From assembly GCA_002946415.1 (NCBI GenBank), contig NJPS01000070.1, forward strand, positions 186,001 to 250,000: a DNA stretch of 64,000 bases. The letters run 5' to 3'. A program made the translations under genes and the position numbers. The notes under the pieces are model-generated. The model searched no databases. It saw only the letters and a list, made by a program, of their open reading frames with translations, and was not told the DNA's origin. Positions 36,025 to 46,754 of this stretch are shown piece after piece. This DNA comes from Rutstroemia sp. NJR-2017a BVV2. Taxonomy: Eukaryota > Ascomycota > Leotiomycetes > Helotiales > Rutstroemiaceae. Position 1 is the stretch's first letter. Each line of letters starts with the position of its first letter.

Positions 36025-37980
36025 TTAACAGTTACCGGAGACGTCACATGCGATTTTCTCAGCGAAAGCATCTGAACAAGGGGTTAGCAATCAATTCATA
36101 TAGAAGCCGAAATATCACGGTGGAAGATAACACTTACAGACTGTGGACATAGGGTGTCCAGGAGGAAGAAGAGGGAAGGCAGCAGCGTCAACAACACGAA
36201 GGTTGGAGACACCGTACACACGGGCCTGGGTATCAACCACAGCCATGGTGTCATTGGATTTGCCCATGGCGCAGGTGGAAGTTGCGTGCCAAATGGTGTT
36301 GAAGCTCTCACGGACGAAAGCCTCGATATCGGCATCAGTGCTAACGTTGGCGCCTGGGTAGTATTCATCGCCGATGACAAAGCTTTGCATGGCGTCAGTG
36401 GCGTAGAATTGACGGACACGCTTGACAGCCGCAACCATGATATCGACATCTGATTGGACAGTCAAGAAACCGGGGTCGATGAGTGGTGCGACGTTGGTGT
36501 CCTTGGAAATAATCTTGAGACTTCCTCGGGAGCGAGGTGCGACCAAGGCAATTGCGAGGGTAGCATAGTTGTATCCATCGCTTGGGTCGGTACCTTCGAT
36601 GATTTGAGGACCCAAGAATGAGGAGATCGCAATGTACTCAACTTCTGGCCAATCGGCGGGGTAAGCGGCTGTAGCAGTCTGACTCTCGTTGCTCCACCCG
36701 GTTCTGAGAGAGGCCGGGATCTTTTCCCATCCCAACACATCGGTATCAGGGCTAGTGTACATACCCGCAGCCGGGGTTTGGCTGTACAACTCGGCTTGGC
36801 TGGCGGCGAATTCTGGGTCGTTAAGAAGAGAGATAGTGGGAGCATTGACTCGGTATCCAATACCAGTGAAGAGATGGTCTTGCATGCCTTGGCCAACACC
36901 TGGAAGATCAACAATGACTGGGATATCCAAAGCTTCTAAATCAGCTGCAGGTCCAACACCGGATGCCAGAAGAAGTTGTGGGGAACCGAAGACACCAGCA
37001 CTAAGGATTACTTCTTTGTTTGCAGATAAAGTGAATGGCATTCCACCAGTCTCAAGGAGAACACCGGTGGCTTTCTTGTCCTCGTCGAAGAGAACCTGCT
37101 TGGCCATGGACAGAGTGTACACCTTAAGTGCGGGGTCGCTCATACCGGCGCGGAGGAAAGAGGTCTCAGAAGAATCACGAGTCATGGTCTCGGCATCCAA
37201 GGTGAAGGTAACATAAGATTGACCGATGAGCTTTCCGCTCAAGAAACTTGGAATGATATCAATGCCGATTTGTTTAAGACCTTCAGTGGCCCAGGTACCG
37301 AATGCTTGGGAGTAGTGAGACCATGTAACAGAGAGGGGCCCAGTGGCAACCTCGTTTGCGGCAAATTCAGCCTCGAAAGCTGGAGTCGCGTTGGCGAATC
37401 TGAGCTCCATGTTCGGCTCGGTGAAGTTGACACTCTTCTTGTAGTAGGGAAGGAGGTTGTCGAAGGTCCAGCTGTCATCGCCGACCTGGTCAGCCCATAC
37501 TTGTTGACATCCCTCTGTACTACGTTGGTAGACCATGAAGTTTCTGGCGGAGCAGCCACCCAAGGTCTTTCCACGAGCATAATGAAGCGAAGTGTTGAAT
37601 GCTCCACGTTGGGGAACTGTTTGATAGCCCCAATCAATCTGAGGTTGCCAATCGGTAGCACCTTTACCAGCGAATACACCATCAGTGGCAGGAACTTGAG
37701 AGATGTTTCCGTTGCTGATTTCATAGAAAGTACCAGCTTCAACCACTGCGACGGTACCAGCTTCTTGCTCAACCAGTCTCATAGCGATTGTGAGACCGGC
37801 ATTGCCACCACCAACGACAACGTAGTCGTAGGAAGCGTTGCGTCCAGGAACACCGAAGGAGTTACCCAAGAGAGCTCTAGCCTTAAGATGGGCGGCGCCA
37901 TTGAGAGGACCAGCTTGAACTTGAGAGAAGAGAGAAGCCACTAAGGCGGCCTTGAGGCCAGAAGATTTGAAGTCCTTCAT
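36025..37980 (-). CDS. Secreted GMC oxidoreductase (aryl-alcohol oxidase / choline dehydrogenase-like)
   Basis: Two exons: 37980-36138 and 36071-36025; 629 aa. The short last exon restores the family C-terminus PPGHPMSTVYAFAEKIA; without splicing the protein would run into the intron. An N-terminal hydrophobic segment (about residues 9-23, ending FSQVQAGP) is a likely signal peptide. The FAD loop is VVVGGGNAGLT (about 54-64), then GKTLGGCSARNFM and VDLPGVGQGMQDH. Catalytic His pair: His565 in NTIWHATSTCAMG and His609 in PPGHPMSTV. There are many Asn-X-Ser/Thr sites, as expected for a secreted enzyme. The family oxidises alcohols with O2 (making H2O2) or other acceptors; aryl-alcohol, glucose or other substrates cannot be told apart here. 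Confidence 0.93.
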
Positions 37981-40900
37981 ATTGCAGTGCCGGGAAAAGG
38001 TAGCTATGCAAAGACCAAACAGAAGAGTTGTCGAAAGGATGGTGAATGCAGGAGAGATGGAGATGAGGAATGAGGAATGCAGGAGAGATGAAGCTGCAGG
38101 AAGATGAGGATGAGGATGAGGATGATGATTGATGGTGAGAGTTCATCGTCTTCTTATAGACTTTTTGACTTCACTCATTGCCATATCTCACACCACTTTC
38201 CCATACCATCCATATCTCGAATTTGATCCAGCCTCTGCAATGTTGACTCAACTCCGGATAGACCGTATCACATTCTCGTATCTTTCGATGCTGAGGAGGT
38301 GAACCGTCGTGGGTTACCCTGCTGACAAGACTCTAAGTGCGGCGCAGACAAAGTCATCAGCCCGCCCATGCGGAGATAACCCTGGCCTGCAGTTGTTGAT
38401 TCGATTTCTCGATCTACAAAACTTTCGCGAGTGTTCGGCTAACGACTATCACCATCAGCATGGCTTGGTAGAGTACCAGGAATTGCTGAGAGAGGCACTG
38501 ATTCGTTTCCAGCCGTGGCTTGAAGCATAAGACAGTATCCATAAATTTGATATTGATAGTGAAAAAGGACGCTATCGTTCTCCCCGGACAAGGAAGCCTG
38601 TAGCTAGTGCATTACTGCTCACAATCTTGGAAACCTATTTCTGTATTCTTCTAGCTCCACGTGGAAAGTACCATGTTCGAGCTGTGCTGAGCACAGTGCC
38701 TTGCAGCTTGCATGCGAGCCTCAAGAACTTGGTAAACATACTCTGAGGCCTAGCGCCGTACCGAGCTCTTGATTGCACTTGGTCACAGGTATTTCCTAGA
38801 ATCATAAGTACAGTAAGGTGAGTTGTAAGAATCTCTAGAAACGTGACATGGCGTGGCTTCAATTTCGGGTCCAACCCGCCCGTTGTGAGAATAGATTCCG
38901 GCACATCTTGGCCGTTATACCACACTCAACATCCACAATACTACCATTAGATGATTCACGTCGACGCCTTTTTCCATTTGTGAAATTTGGCTGTGCTGAA
39001 TGAAGAGCCAGACAGGGTAGTAAGACCGGCCCAGCAGGAAGGATTCCTTTGCATCGGCGACGACGCTCTTGCCAGAAGCATCGTTCCCGCACGGATACAG
39101 CGAAAGGCTTGAGGGCCCAGAAGATTAACGTAATCGCCTATTTTCTCATCACATCTCTTTACGACAAACGAGATGCGAGATGAGGAGGGATAAGGCGAAT
39201 TGCCCACGTAGAAAGCGATGTACTATCGAAAGCGTGTCTTCCACGTTTGAGACAGCTCTGCGATCCTTCCAGGACAAGGTATAGGATTGCCGAGCATTCC
39301 GTACTACCCACGGTGGGACTACCCCGTCGCACTCTCGCCATACAGATGTGTTGAAGAAATTGAGTGCCATGAAGAACTACACACGATAAGCACTATAAGC
39401 TGATTCGGTGTAATGCAACGTCAAAGGCGATATACGGTCGCAATCCCAGTCAGCGCTGAGAAAGCGGTGCTGTAAGGTTACGGACAATATCTTGGCCGGA
39501 ATTGCGGATACACAGCGCCCCGTGGCACCCTGGGATGGAATAGAGCTGCCTTGTCCAGTGGGACATCCAGCCCTGTATATTGTGGCACGAGCTTTTTTCT
39601 AGCGCAGTTTCATTTTAGAGGAATCAAGCATTTTGATCATCTTACCCGTCAGGTTGTTCGAGGAGTCCGTTAGTCAGACCCGGTAAAGTAATGGCGATTG
39701 GTCGCTTACCCCTCCGCTTCACCGTATAAGCAAGCCTGCTACCTGTACGGCACGTGTACGACAAGTATGAAGCCATTCTCACGTACCGCCGAGGAGAAAC
39801 TAGGGCAATAGAGTTTGTCTTCTCGTCTGAAGTCGAGGCGCCCGAGAGGGCTGAAAGTCCTGTGAGCCTGTGACACCCCGCCAGATTTATTTACCCGCAG
39901 TCCCCATATAATGACGAAGAATCCCGATCTTGCTCCGGACTTTCGATCCAGATACTTCTCAGGGCTTCTTTTCTCATTCGAATCCGTTAGGAACCGAGTC
40001 GCCGCTCAAGGTACCCCAAATAGTGATTTGCAGAAGGTATTTCCGACCAGCTACGAGCAACACTAACACTAACACTAATACTGCCACTAGTGGCTAGCGA
40101 CGAAGGGGCCAAGAATCGACTCTCTTACTGTAACACGAACAGGTCTTGGGAAGACCACACAACTAACCTCACATACGACGCGCTTACATACTTAGATTTC
40201 GTTACGAATTGAACTCCATAGTGTTCCTCCTACCTAAACAAGTATCGACCAAAACCTTCAGGGTATACCGTATAAGTACATACCCGGTAAGTACTGTCAC
40301 AAATAACCGGCTCGTTAACCTAGCAAAAACCGTTTCTCCCTAGACAGGAGAGAATCTAGACAGTCACAAGTGTACACATAGCAATCAGCGCTAGCCAATA
40401 GATTTACTCCCTCCCCACATGTTATCGCCTCTGTTATACAAGATACGGAAGATTTTACCTCTAACTGGAATATTTTGCAGTGAACTCATGTATAATTGGG
40501 CAATCTGGCTCAATCGGGCTCGGTCAAGGATATTTCAAGGCATGTGGCGTGGGAGTCCCTACGCCAGAACTTGGCATCCCACCGGTGCGCTGAAAAGAAA
40601 CATATTTATCAGCCCGTGCACCTAGATAATAATATCTTCCTGAAATTTGATCGTTTTTGGGATTTGCTCGAACCACACCCAATTTCCTACATCTCCACTC
40701 ATACAGAAAGTCTTTGGGTTTACCAACTTCTGTTGCGAGAGAGTTAGCGACGACAACCACAACAACAACAACAACAATACTACAGAACAAATTCTATACG
40801 ACGGTTGAAACGTCCAAACCTTCGTTTATTTTACCTTTCACGACCGTCTCTCGACAGAGATAATCTAACTCCAACATCATTCCCACGATATCGTACGGTA

Positions 40901-41040
40901 TCGAAAGAACGAGAGTAGCATCACCAGGCGTTCCATCTCGTGTTACGTCGCTGACAATTGTCAATCTCACTCATTGTTGGATCCAACATAACTTTGAGAA
41001 TTGATTTTCCACCTCTATTTTCGATTTCGGGGCCGATATC
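37981..41040. other. Intergenic, GMC and Zn2Cys6 gene promoters
   Basis: About 3.1 kb between divergent genes. CGG-N5-CCG (38255-38265) lies about 280 bp upstream of the GMC ATG and is a possible Zn2Cys6 target. Overlapping minus-strand frames at 38635-39370 have no family resemblance that I can name and carry frequent stops; a very old decayed gene is possible. A small ACTAAC-type repeat is at about 40059-40082. Confidence 0.45.
38255..38265. promoter_or_regulatory. CGG-N5-CCG candidate Zn2Cys6 site
   Basis: CGG ATAGA CCG, a palindromic half-site pair of the kind bound by Zn2Cys6 dimers, upstream of the GMC gene and 2.8 kb from the regulator gene. Unproven. Confidence 0.3.
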
Positions 41041-43362
41041 ATGTTCACTACATTTGTTAGCATGCCTTCGACTGCGGCGTCCAGTGCATCCGCTTCTCCG
41101 GAACCACCGCCTCGTCCAAGACCCCGCCAGAAACGGAGTCAAGTGGCCAAAGCGTGCGACTGGTGTCGTGTTCATCGAATCAAGTGTGATAACGATCACC
41201 CGTGCAATAATTGCAAGAGCAGAGGCGGGAACTGCAGCAACAGCGGAGCGTTGAAGCTCGCAACTCTTCCTCATGCCTACCGAGAAATTGAGCGTTTGAA
41301 GCAGAAAGTCCAAGAGTTGGAAGCAGAGCTCAAGAAAGAACGCGAGAACGAGAAACCAATTCATCAGCTGCACACACCTCCCAGCTCATCACCCCCAGCC
41401 AGGTTACATGATCGTGAATTCGAGCTCAAGATCGATCCTGATCTCACAGATGGCCCAGCCAAAAGGTTCTGGGAAGGAATTCATATCAGCACTGCTCGTT
41501 CTCCGCAGAAGACGTGGTATGGATCATCCTCTCTGTACTATTTCATCGGACGGATCAACAACTTTTTGAGTTCCACCTTGCATCCCAATCATTCGACTCA
41601 TCGCATGCTTCCCAATTCGGCGAGTAAGCTGCTCGATGGACCAACGACACTGTCAAGCGATTCAGACACCCATAATGTGAACTCAGGCGAGGAATCATTA
41701 CATGCTGGTGAATTCCTGACCCCAACCCAAGAAGAGTACTTCCTGGAGCTTTTCTGGCAATCATATTATACTGCCTATCCAATTCTCGACGAAGGGCAGT
41801 TCAAAGAACACTACCACTCATTGTGGACCGACTCCGACAAAGAACGAAAACCTTCTGCGTTGGTCGACATTGTGATTGCTATATGCATGCAATATGGCAT
41901 GGCACTTCTACCCGGTGTAGGACGTGGACTTAGTGCTGCATCAAGAGCCGCTGTCATGACTAACGACGCTACGATTGCTGGAAGATGGCACTACCGACGT
42001 TGCCAGACCCTCTTGGCTGGCGAGCTAGAGGCTCCTACGATATCCACACTCCAATGCCACATCCTCTGCTCCATCTATCTGTGCTGTGGATCTTTCCAGA
42101 ACATGGCCGACAATGCATGTGCTCAGGCTGCTCGAACAGCATACATGCTCGGTCTTCACTTGGAACCCCCGGAGGAGATGCCACGTCGTGAGAAAGAGAT
42201 GCGCAAACGACTTTGGTGGACCTTGTATGTTTTGGAGAGCAAGATGAGTATGAAACTTGGTCGTCCATTCTTACTCCATGATGGCAATACAACATGCGGC
42301 CTTCCTTCAGATGATCGTGAAATCGCTCTTATTTCCGGCTCCAGTTTTGCTCTGTTGGGTGAAAATGTCACATGGTTGACATGGAGTCTCCACAACGCCA
42401 AGCTCATTCTCGCAGCTCGAACAGCCTACACCGCATTCTATGACTGCAAAGCTCCTAGCATGGCCAATGTAGGCAACGGACAGACCATTTGGGATGATCT
42501 TCAAACGCTTGGAGCTTATGCAGACCTGATGGCTCCTCATAGTGAGAGGATCGATGAATGGTTGAGAGGTGTTCCATCAACTCTCAAGACCAAGCGTCTC
42601 AACGGTGGTGTTCCTTTCTCGACCGATAGATCACCTCTAGACATCGAACAATTCGCTCCGCTCTGGTTGCAACGTCAAAGACTGCTTCTGGAGTTGATGT
42701 ACCATAATCTCTCCGCCAACCTTTTCCGCCAATTCATCATCTTCTCTCCCAATGGCCCACCTACCTCGCTTTCAGACAGCAACGCCATGAAGTGTGCTGC
42801 TCATGCCATGGCATTAACTCACATGATGCATCAAGTACTTTCAACAACATCAATCCTAGCTGGCTGGCACGAAGCTTTCCAATGGCAATGGAACTCCGCC
42901 ATGACTCTTGTCGGCTTCGTCCTTGCCTACCCACAAGGTACCTTGACTCCTGCCGCTAGGACCGCCATAGACATCTCAGTTGCTGTATTCGAGAACTTCG
43001 GTAACAGCTTTGCACAAGCTGCCAGTGCTGCAAACATCATGCGAGACCTCAGCGCTAAGGTTGACTACCGCATTGACCAAAGCATGGGACGATTGAACCT
43101 TACCCAGAACAATCTCAAGCAACAAAGTCATCAAGAAGAGTTGCATATTATTACCACTGGTATGGACTCAGGCTATGAGAGTCTCGTCGACAGCAATTTC
43201 AGCTCGGTGCCGTCGGATGCTTCCTTGAGCTTCGATGATGAAGCTGCTCAGGAGATGCAAGCGGTATTGGCACAGTCAATTGATATGACATTCGATGTGG
43301 ATACATACAATGACTTTGATATGCTCTGGTCAAATATGGGCGGCAACTTCATTGAGTGTTGA
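41041..43362 (+). CDS. Zn2Cys6 fungal transcription factor
   Basis: Single exon, 773 aa. The Zn2Cys6 cluster is complete at residues 39-65 (Cys39, 42, 49, 55, 58, 65; ACDWCRVHRIKCDNDHPCNN continuing to the last Cys). A Pro-rich start precedes it, and a coiled-coil dimerisation segment (about 80-105, REIERLKQKVQELEAELKKE) follows. The middle region has the Fungal_trans features: YFLELFWQSYYTAYPILDEG, then AARTAYMLGLHLEP and KRLWWTLYVLESKMSMKLGRP. The acidic C-terminus with many Ser, Asp and Phe may activate transcription. Two ATGs are possible (41041 and 41062); the first is used here. It is the only regulator in the 20-47 kb cluster and could control it; I cannot assign it to a named regulator. 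Confidence 0.92.
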   Translation: MFTTFVSMPSTAASSASASPEPPPRPRPRQKRSQVAKACDWCRVHRIKCDNDHPCNNCKSRGGNCSNSGALKLATLPHAYREIERLKQKVQELEAELKKERENEKPIHQLHTPPSSSPPARLHDREFELKIDPDLTDGPAKRFWEGIHISTARSPQKTWYGSSSLYYFIGRINNFLSSTLHPNHSTHRMLPNSASKLLDGPTTLSSDSDTHNVNSGEESLHAGEFLTPTQEEYFLELFWQSYYTAYPILDEGQFKEHYHSLWTDSDKERKPSALVDIVIAICMQYGMALLPGVGRGLSAASRAAVMTNDATIAGRWHYRRCQTLLAGELEAPTISTLQCHILCSIYLCCGSFQNMADNACAQAARTAYMLGLHLEPPEEMPRREKEMRKRLWWTLYVLESKMSMKLGRPFLLHDGNTTCGLPSDDREIALISGSSFALLGENVTWLTWSLHNAKLILAARTAYTAFYDCKAPSMANVGNGQTIWDDLQTLGAYADLMAPHSERIDEWLRGVPSTLKTKRLNGGVPFSTDRSPLDIEQFAPLWLQRQRLLLELMYHNLSANLFRQFIIFSPNGPPTSLSDSNAMKCAAHAMALTHMMHQVLSTTSILAGWHEAFQWQWNSAMTLVGFVLAYPQGTLTPAARTAIDISVAVFENFGNSFAQAASAANIMRDLSAKVDYRIDQSMGRLNLTQNNLKQQSHQEELHIITTGMDSGYESLVDSNFSSVPSDASLSFDDEAAQEMQAVLAQSIDMTFDVDTYNDFDMLWSNMGGNFIEC

Positions 43363-45248
43363 AATGTTGCTTGATGTATTGGTGGGAATATTTCTGGGCG
43401 GGACATGGCTCTGACGAAATGGATGGCCTTCCCTTTCTTTCTTTCATTCTTTCTCCTAGTTTATATCTTTGGTTTTTGGTTCTTGGTTTATCGGTATGGG
43501 CTTGTGGGATCAACCCGACAATTGGATACATTGTCAATGAGGACACGATAACGATATGGTCTTTCGGTATGTACGGCTTGATATGATGATTGTATACCGT
43601 CTTCAAGAAGCCGCTTGCTTATCGCTGGCAATCTTACTAACTTCTTGTTAGTTCGCGTCCTGAACAGCTAGTTTTGCAGAGAAATAAATTAGATTTACTC
43701 ACGTAAGAGTTGAGACGATGTATCCTTCTACCAAAGTGCTTGATTTTGTGTTCTGATAGATGTCGATATGGTGGTCTGCCCTAAATGTATTATTGATTGA
43801 GCTCTCCCGTACTTTTTGTACTGGCGAGGAGCATCTGAAGAGAATAATAGTAAATCAATTACATCTACTTTTCTTGAAGAAAAACAACATAACTTCTACA
43901 ATGTCAATTTATATTAAAGATCATCTGGTGTCCTACTGTACCATCACTTAACCCCGTATCACTCTTCCAACACCAACTCCAACACTCCTACACCCTCTCG
44001 TGTCATTGCTACATCATTAACATCTAATTGCCTTCTCAAAAGTTTGTTTCGTGCAACTATATTCATCAAGCGAGCATGCAGGAGAGCAAATTCTGCCAAC
44101 ATTGAGCCAATTCCACATCGCATGACGCTGAAAATACACAAATACCATCGGAGTTAAAGCGTTGTCTACTTGACGAGATCGAACAACCCAATCACTGGGC
44201 ACAGAAGCGCTCAAAGAGAATGGATGACCATATCAACTCCAAGAAATGAGTGGCTGTACATGGCTCGGTGATGAGGAGCAGGTATCTAGGTTATACAAGC
44301 CTACTCCCCCAGAACGTCTGATTGGTAACACATAAACGTTGATGCAAACACTAACTTCGATGCGCTCGACACAACGCCTCGCACAGACTTAGGCAAATCT
44401 CTGTGTGCTGTTGTACTCCGAAATTCTAAGAAGCAACGTTGAAGATACTGATAAAAAAAACCCTTCTCTGGCCAATCGAAAAGACTCCTCCGATCAACAG
44501 GATGGCCGACCTTTCCGAATGCGATGTTTTATGTAAGGGACATGTATGTTCTTGGCAAACCGAAAGGAGAACCCGGAGAAGGAGCTACGAAGATAAGAGG
44601 CTGACAATCCCTGTGGGACCCCCTTGTCTCAACTACGTAGTACAGTACCCAAGCTACCCTGCAAAACTTCATGCAAGAACGGTATAAGTTTGACCCTGCG
44701 GAGCTTTGACTAAGCTACTAGCATAGCAAAGTGAATGGTGGGGTTGCACAATGTCTAATTCACCAACACATCGCGACCTATCTACTCGGTTTCCAACAAA
44801 TTGGACGGCAGCCTTGATGGAACGACTAATCAATATACTTTCCGGAAGCTCCTTTCTGCTTACCAACTTTCGAGTCGGATATTTACCGCAGATAGCGAGT
44901 AACTTACCCATGACCGACTGATTTTGTCGACTATAATAATACAGGAGGGGTCGAAGCTACTTTCAGAAATCATCTTCATCATCCATCCATCTTTCCTCTT
45001 CTTCTTCTTCCTTAGCTACGAAACTCTAAATACTACCTCAAGTTCGACTAGACACTCCTGAATCTAGTTACCTCGACTCCAAGCTCAGACCACTGTTGAT
45101 CTAGAAGTCAAATACTACCTCGAGCCTTGCCTTCCGTCTTCACCAATCACTCTTGCTTCACTTATCAACTGTTCAGAGGCAAACTCTACGACCTCGCTAC
45201 CTAGCAAATACTACCTCCAAGCAAAAACTCTGCAACTATCCTGTCAAC
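43363..45248. other. Intergenic, ADH promoter and leader
   Basis: About 1.9 kb without a recognisable gene. A TATA-like TATAATAATA lies near 44932. Three copies of AAATACTACCTC plus purine occur at 45028-45042, 45110-45124 and 45206-45221 in the probable leader of the ADH gene. Confidence 0.5.
45028..45221 (+). repeat. Three dispersed 15-bp direct repeats in ADH leader
   Basis: AAATACTACCTCAAG, AAATACTACCTCGAG and AAATACTACCTCCAAG, spaced 82 and 96 bp apart, the last 28 bp before the ATG. The arrangement suggests duplicated leader or promoter segments. Confidence 0.8.
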
Positions 45249-46356
45249 ATGCCTACCTTCACCGTTTTCAAGGGTCAAGAAAATGGCTTCCCCAAGCAAA
45301 CCACTACCACCAAGCCAGACAAGCTTGAGGGTGACAGTGTCCTAGTAAAGATCACCGCATCTGGTGTTTGCGGAACCGGTAAGCCCGAATAATTCACTCT
45401 TTCTCTGAACACCACAGCTAACAAGTTTTGCCACAGATCTCCACTACGTATGTCCCCTAACTCTCCACCCTTTCATCCTGTCATTCCACTAACCCCCCAA
45501 TTAGAAAGGAGCCGATATGGTTCTTGGCCACGAAGGTGTCGGCATCGTCGAATCTGTCGGCCCTGCCGTCAAGACCCTTAAAGTAGGTGACCGCGTTGGC
45601 TGGGGTTACGAGCACGACAGCTGCGGCCACTGCATGCAATGTCTTACCGGCAACGAAACCTACTGCCCTGAGCGTGCGCTCTACGGTATCGCCAACTTCG
45701 ACCAAGGTTCATTCGCCTCGCATGCCATCTGGCGCGAATCGTACCTGTTCTCGACCCCTGATGCCATTTCCGATGAAGATGCTGCTCCTCTGCAGTGTGG
45801 TGGCGCAACTACCTTCACTGCGTTGGCCGGAGTTAAGCCCAGTGATGTGGTGGGTATTATGGGTGTTGGTGGATTGGGACATTTGGCTATCCAGTTTGCG
45901 GCGAAGATGGGATGTCGTGTTGTTGTGCTGTCCAGCACGGACAAGAAGAAGGACGAGGCGACCCGTCTCGGCGCCCACGAATTCATCGCCACCAAAGGTG
46001 CCACTGAACTCAAGGCCACTCTCCCCCTGAACCGTCTCCTCGTCACCACCGCCGCTCAACCCAACTGGGATTTGATTCTCCCCATCATGGCCCCCAAATC
46101 CGTCATCTACCCCTTGACCGTCTCATTCAAGAACTTCGAGATCCCATATATGCCATTGATCCTCAACGGTATCGCAGTCCAGGGTTCGCTTGTTGCGCCC
46201 AGAAGTCTCCATCGCCAGATGTTGGAGTTCGCCGCGCTTCACGGTATTAGACCGATCGTCGAGAAGTTCCCGATGACAGAGGAGGGTATTAAGACCGCGA
46301 TGGAGAAGTTGGATGCTGGAAATGTTTACTATAGGGCTGTTTTGATGGCGCAGTAA
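45249..46356 (+). CDS. Zn-dependent alcohol dehydrogenase (CAD/ADH1-like MDR)
   Basis: Three exons: 45249-45378, an 11-nt micro-exon 45437-45447, and 45505-46356; 330 aa. The micro-exon codes for the conserved DLHY, giving VCGTDLHYKGADMVLGHEGVG, so it is certain by family pattern. Catalytic zinc ligands are Cys in CGTDLHY and His in GHEG, and the structural zinc loop is CGHCMQCLTGNETYC. The NAD(P) loop is GVGGLGHLAIQFAAKMG. The family interconverts alcohols and aldehydes, and the cinnamyl-alcohol-dehydrogenase-like branch prefers NADPH and aromatic or branched aldehydes. The TAA stop lies inside a perfect splice donor (CAGTAAGT), so a longer protein may also be made (see next entry). Probably cytosolic. 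Confidence 0.92.
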
Positions 46357-46603
46357 GTGGAGACTTTTTTTGAGGGGGAGGTCTTCATGCTTGATCTGGT
46401 CAATGGATGTGGGTTGGATGGACTGTGGTCGATGAATGTATAAAATTGGAAGTCTTTATTTAGTCTTCATCATTTTTTTCTGCTCAGCGGTAGAATATGC
46501 ACAATATAAAATGTTCTCTACACTTACACTCGGACATTCATCTTTATCACTTTGGCTCGTGCAGGTTAAATTTCACTTAACTAACACTTTTTTCTTCCCT
46601 CAG

Positions 46604-46754
46604 AGCTATCGCGAATATCCCGAAAGCAGTCAAATCGGCCTCCGCTTCTTCGTCCTCCACTCTTATCAAGCGTTCCGTGTATAAGTCTTGGATAAGAAAG
46701 CTCTTGCAATCTTGCTCCCCGAAGAGCGAGAAGAAGTCAACAGAGAAGAAGTAG
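46604..46754 (+). CDS. Possible alternative last exon of the ADH gene
   Basis: If the intron 46353-46603 (donor GTAAGT, branch-like CTAAC about 22 nt before the CAG acceptor) is removed, the ADH frame continues for 49 residues after Gln330. The extension is AIANIPKAVKSASASSSSTL onwards, ending KKSTEKK then TAG. It is basic and Ser-rich, and its codons mostly end in C or G as in real genes. The full protein would then be 379 aa. Homologous ADHs normally end where the unspliced form ends, so this exon is either an alternative tail or chance. Function of the tail unknown. Confidence 0.4.

Noticed and set aside
36689..37944. Two long plus-strand frames (175 and 241 codons)
   Set aside because: Antisense shadows of the GMC oxidoreductase gene, where codon bias keeps the opposite strand open.
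38635..39370. Cluster of overlapping minus-strand frames, possible old gene
   Set aside because: No frame of more than about 95 codons, no recognised motif, and no consistent splice model. Kept only as a remark.
46436..46684. 82-codon frame after the ADH
   Set aside because: Lies mostly in the proposed ADH intron and in a different frame from the candidate last exon.
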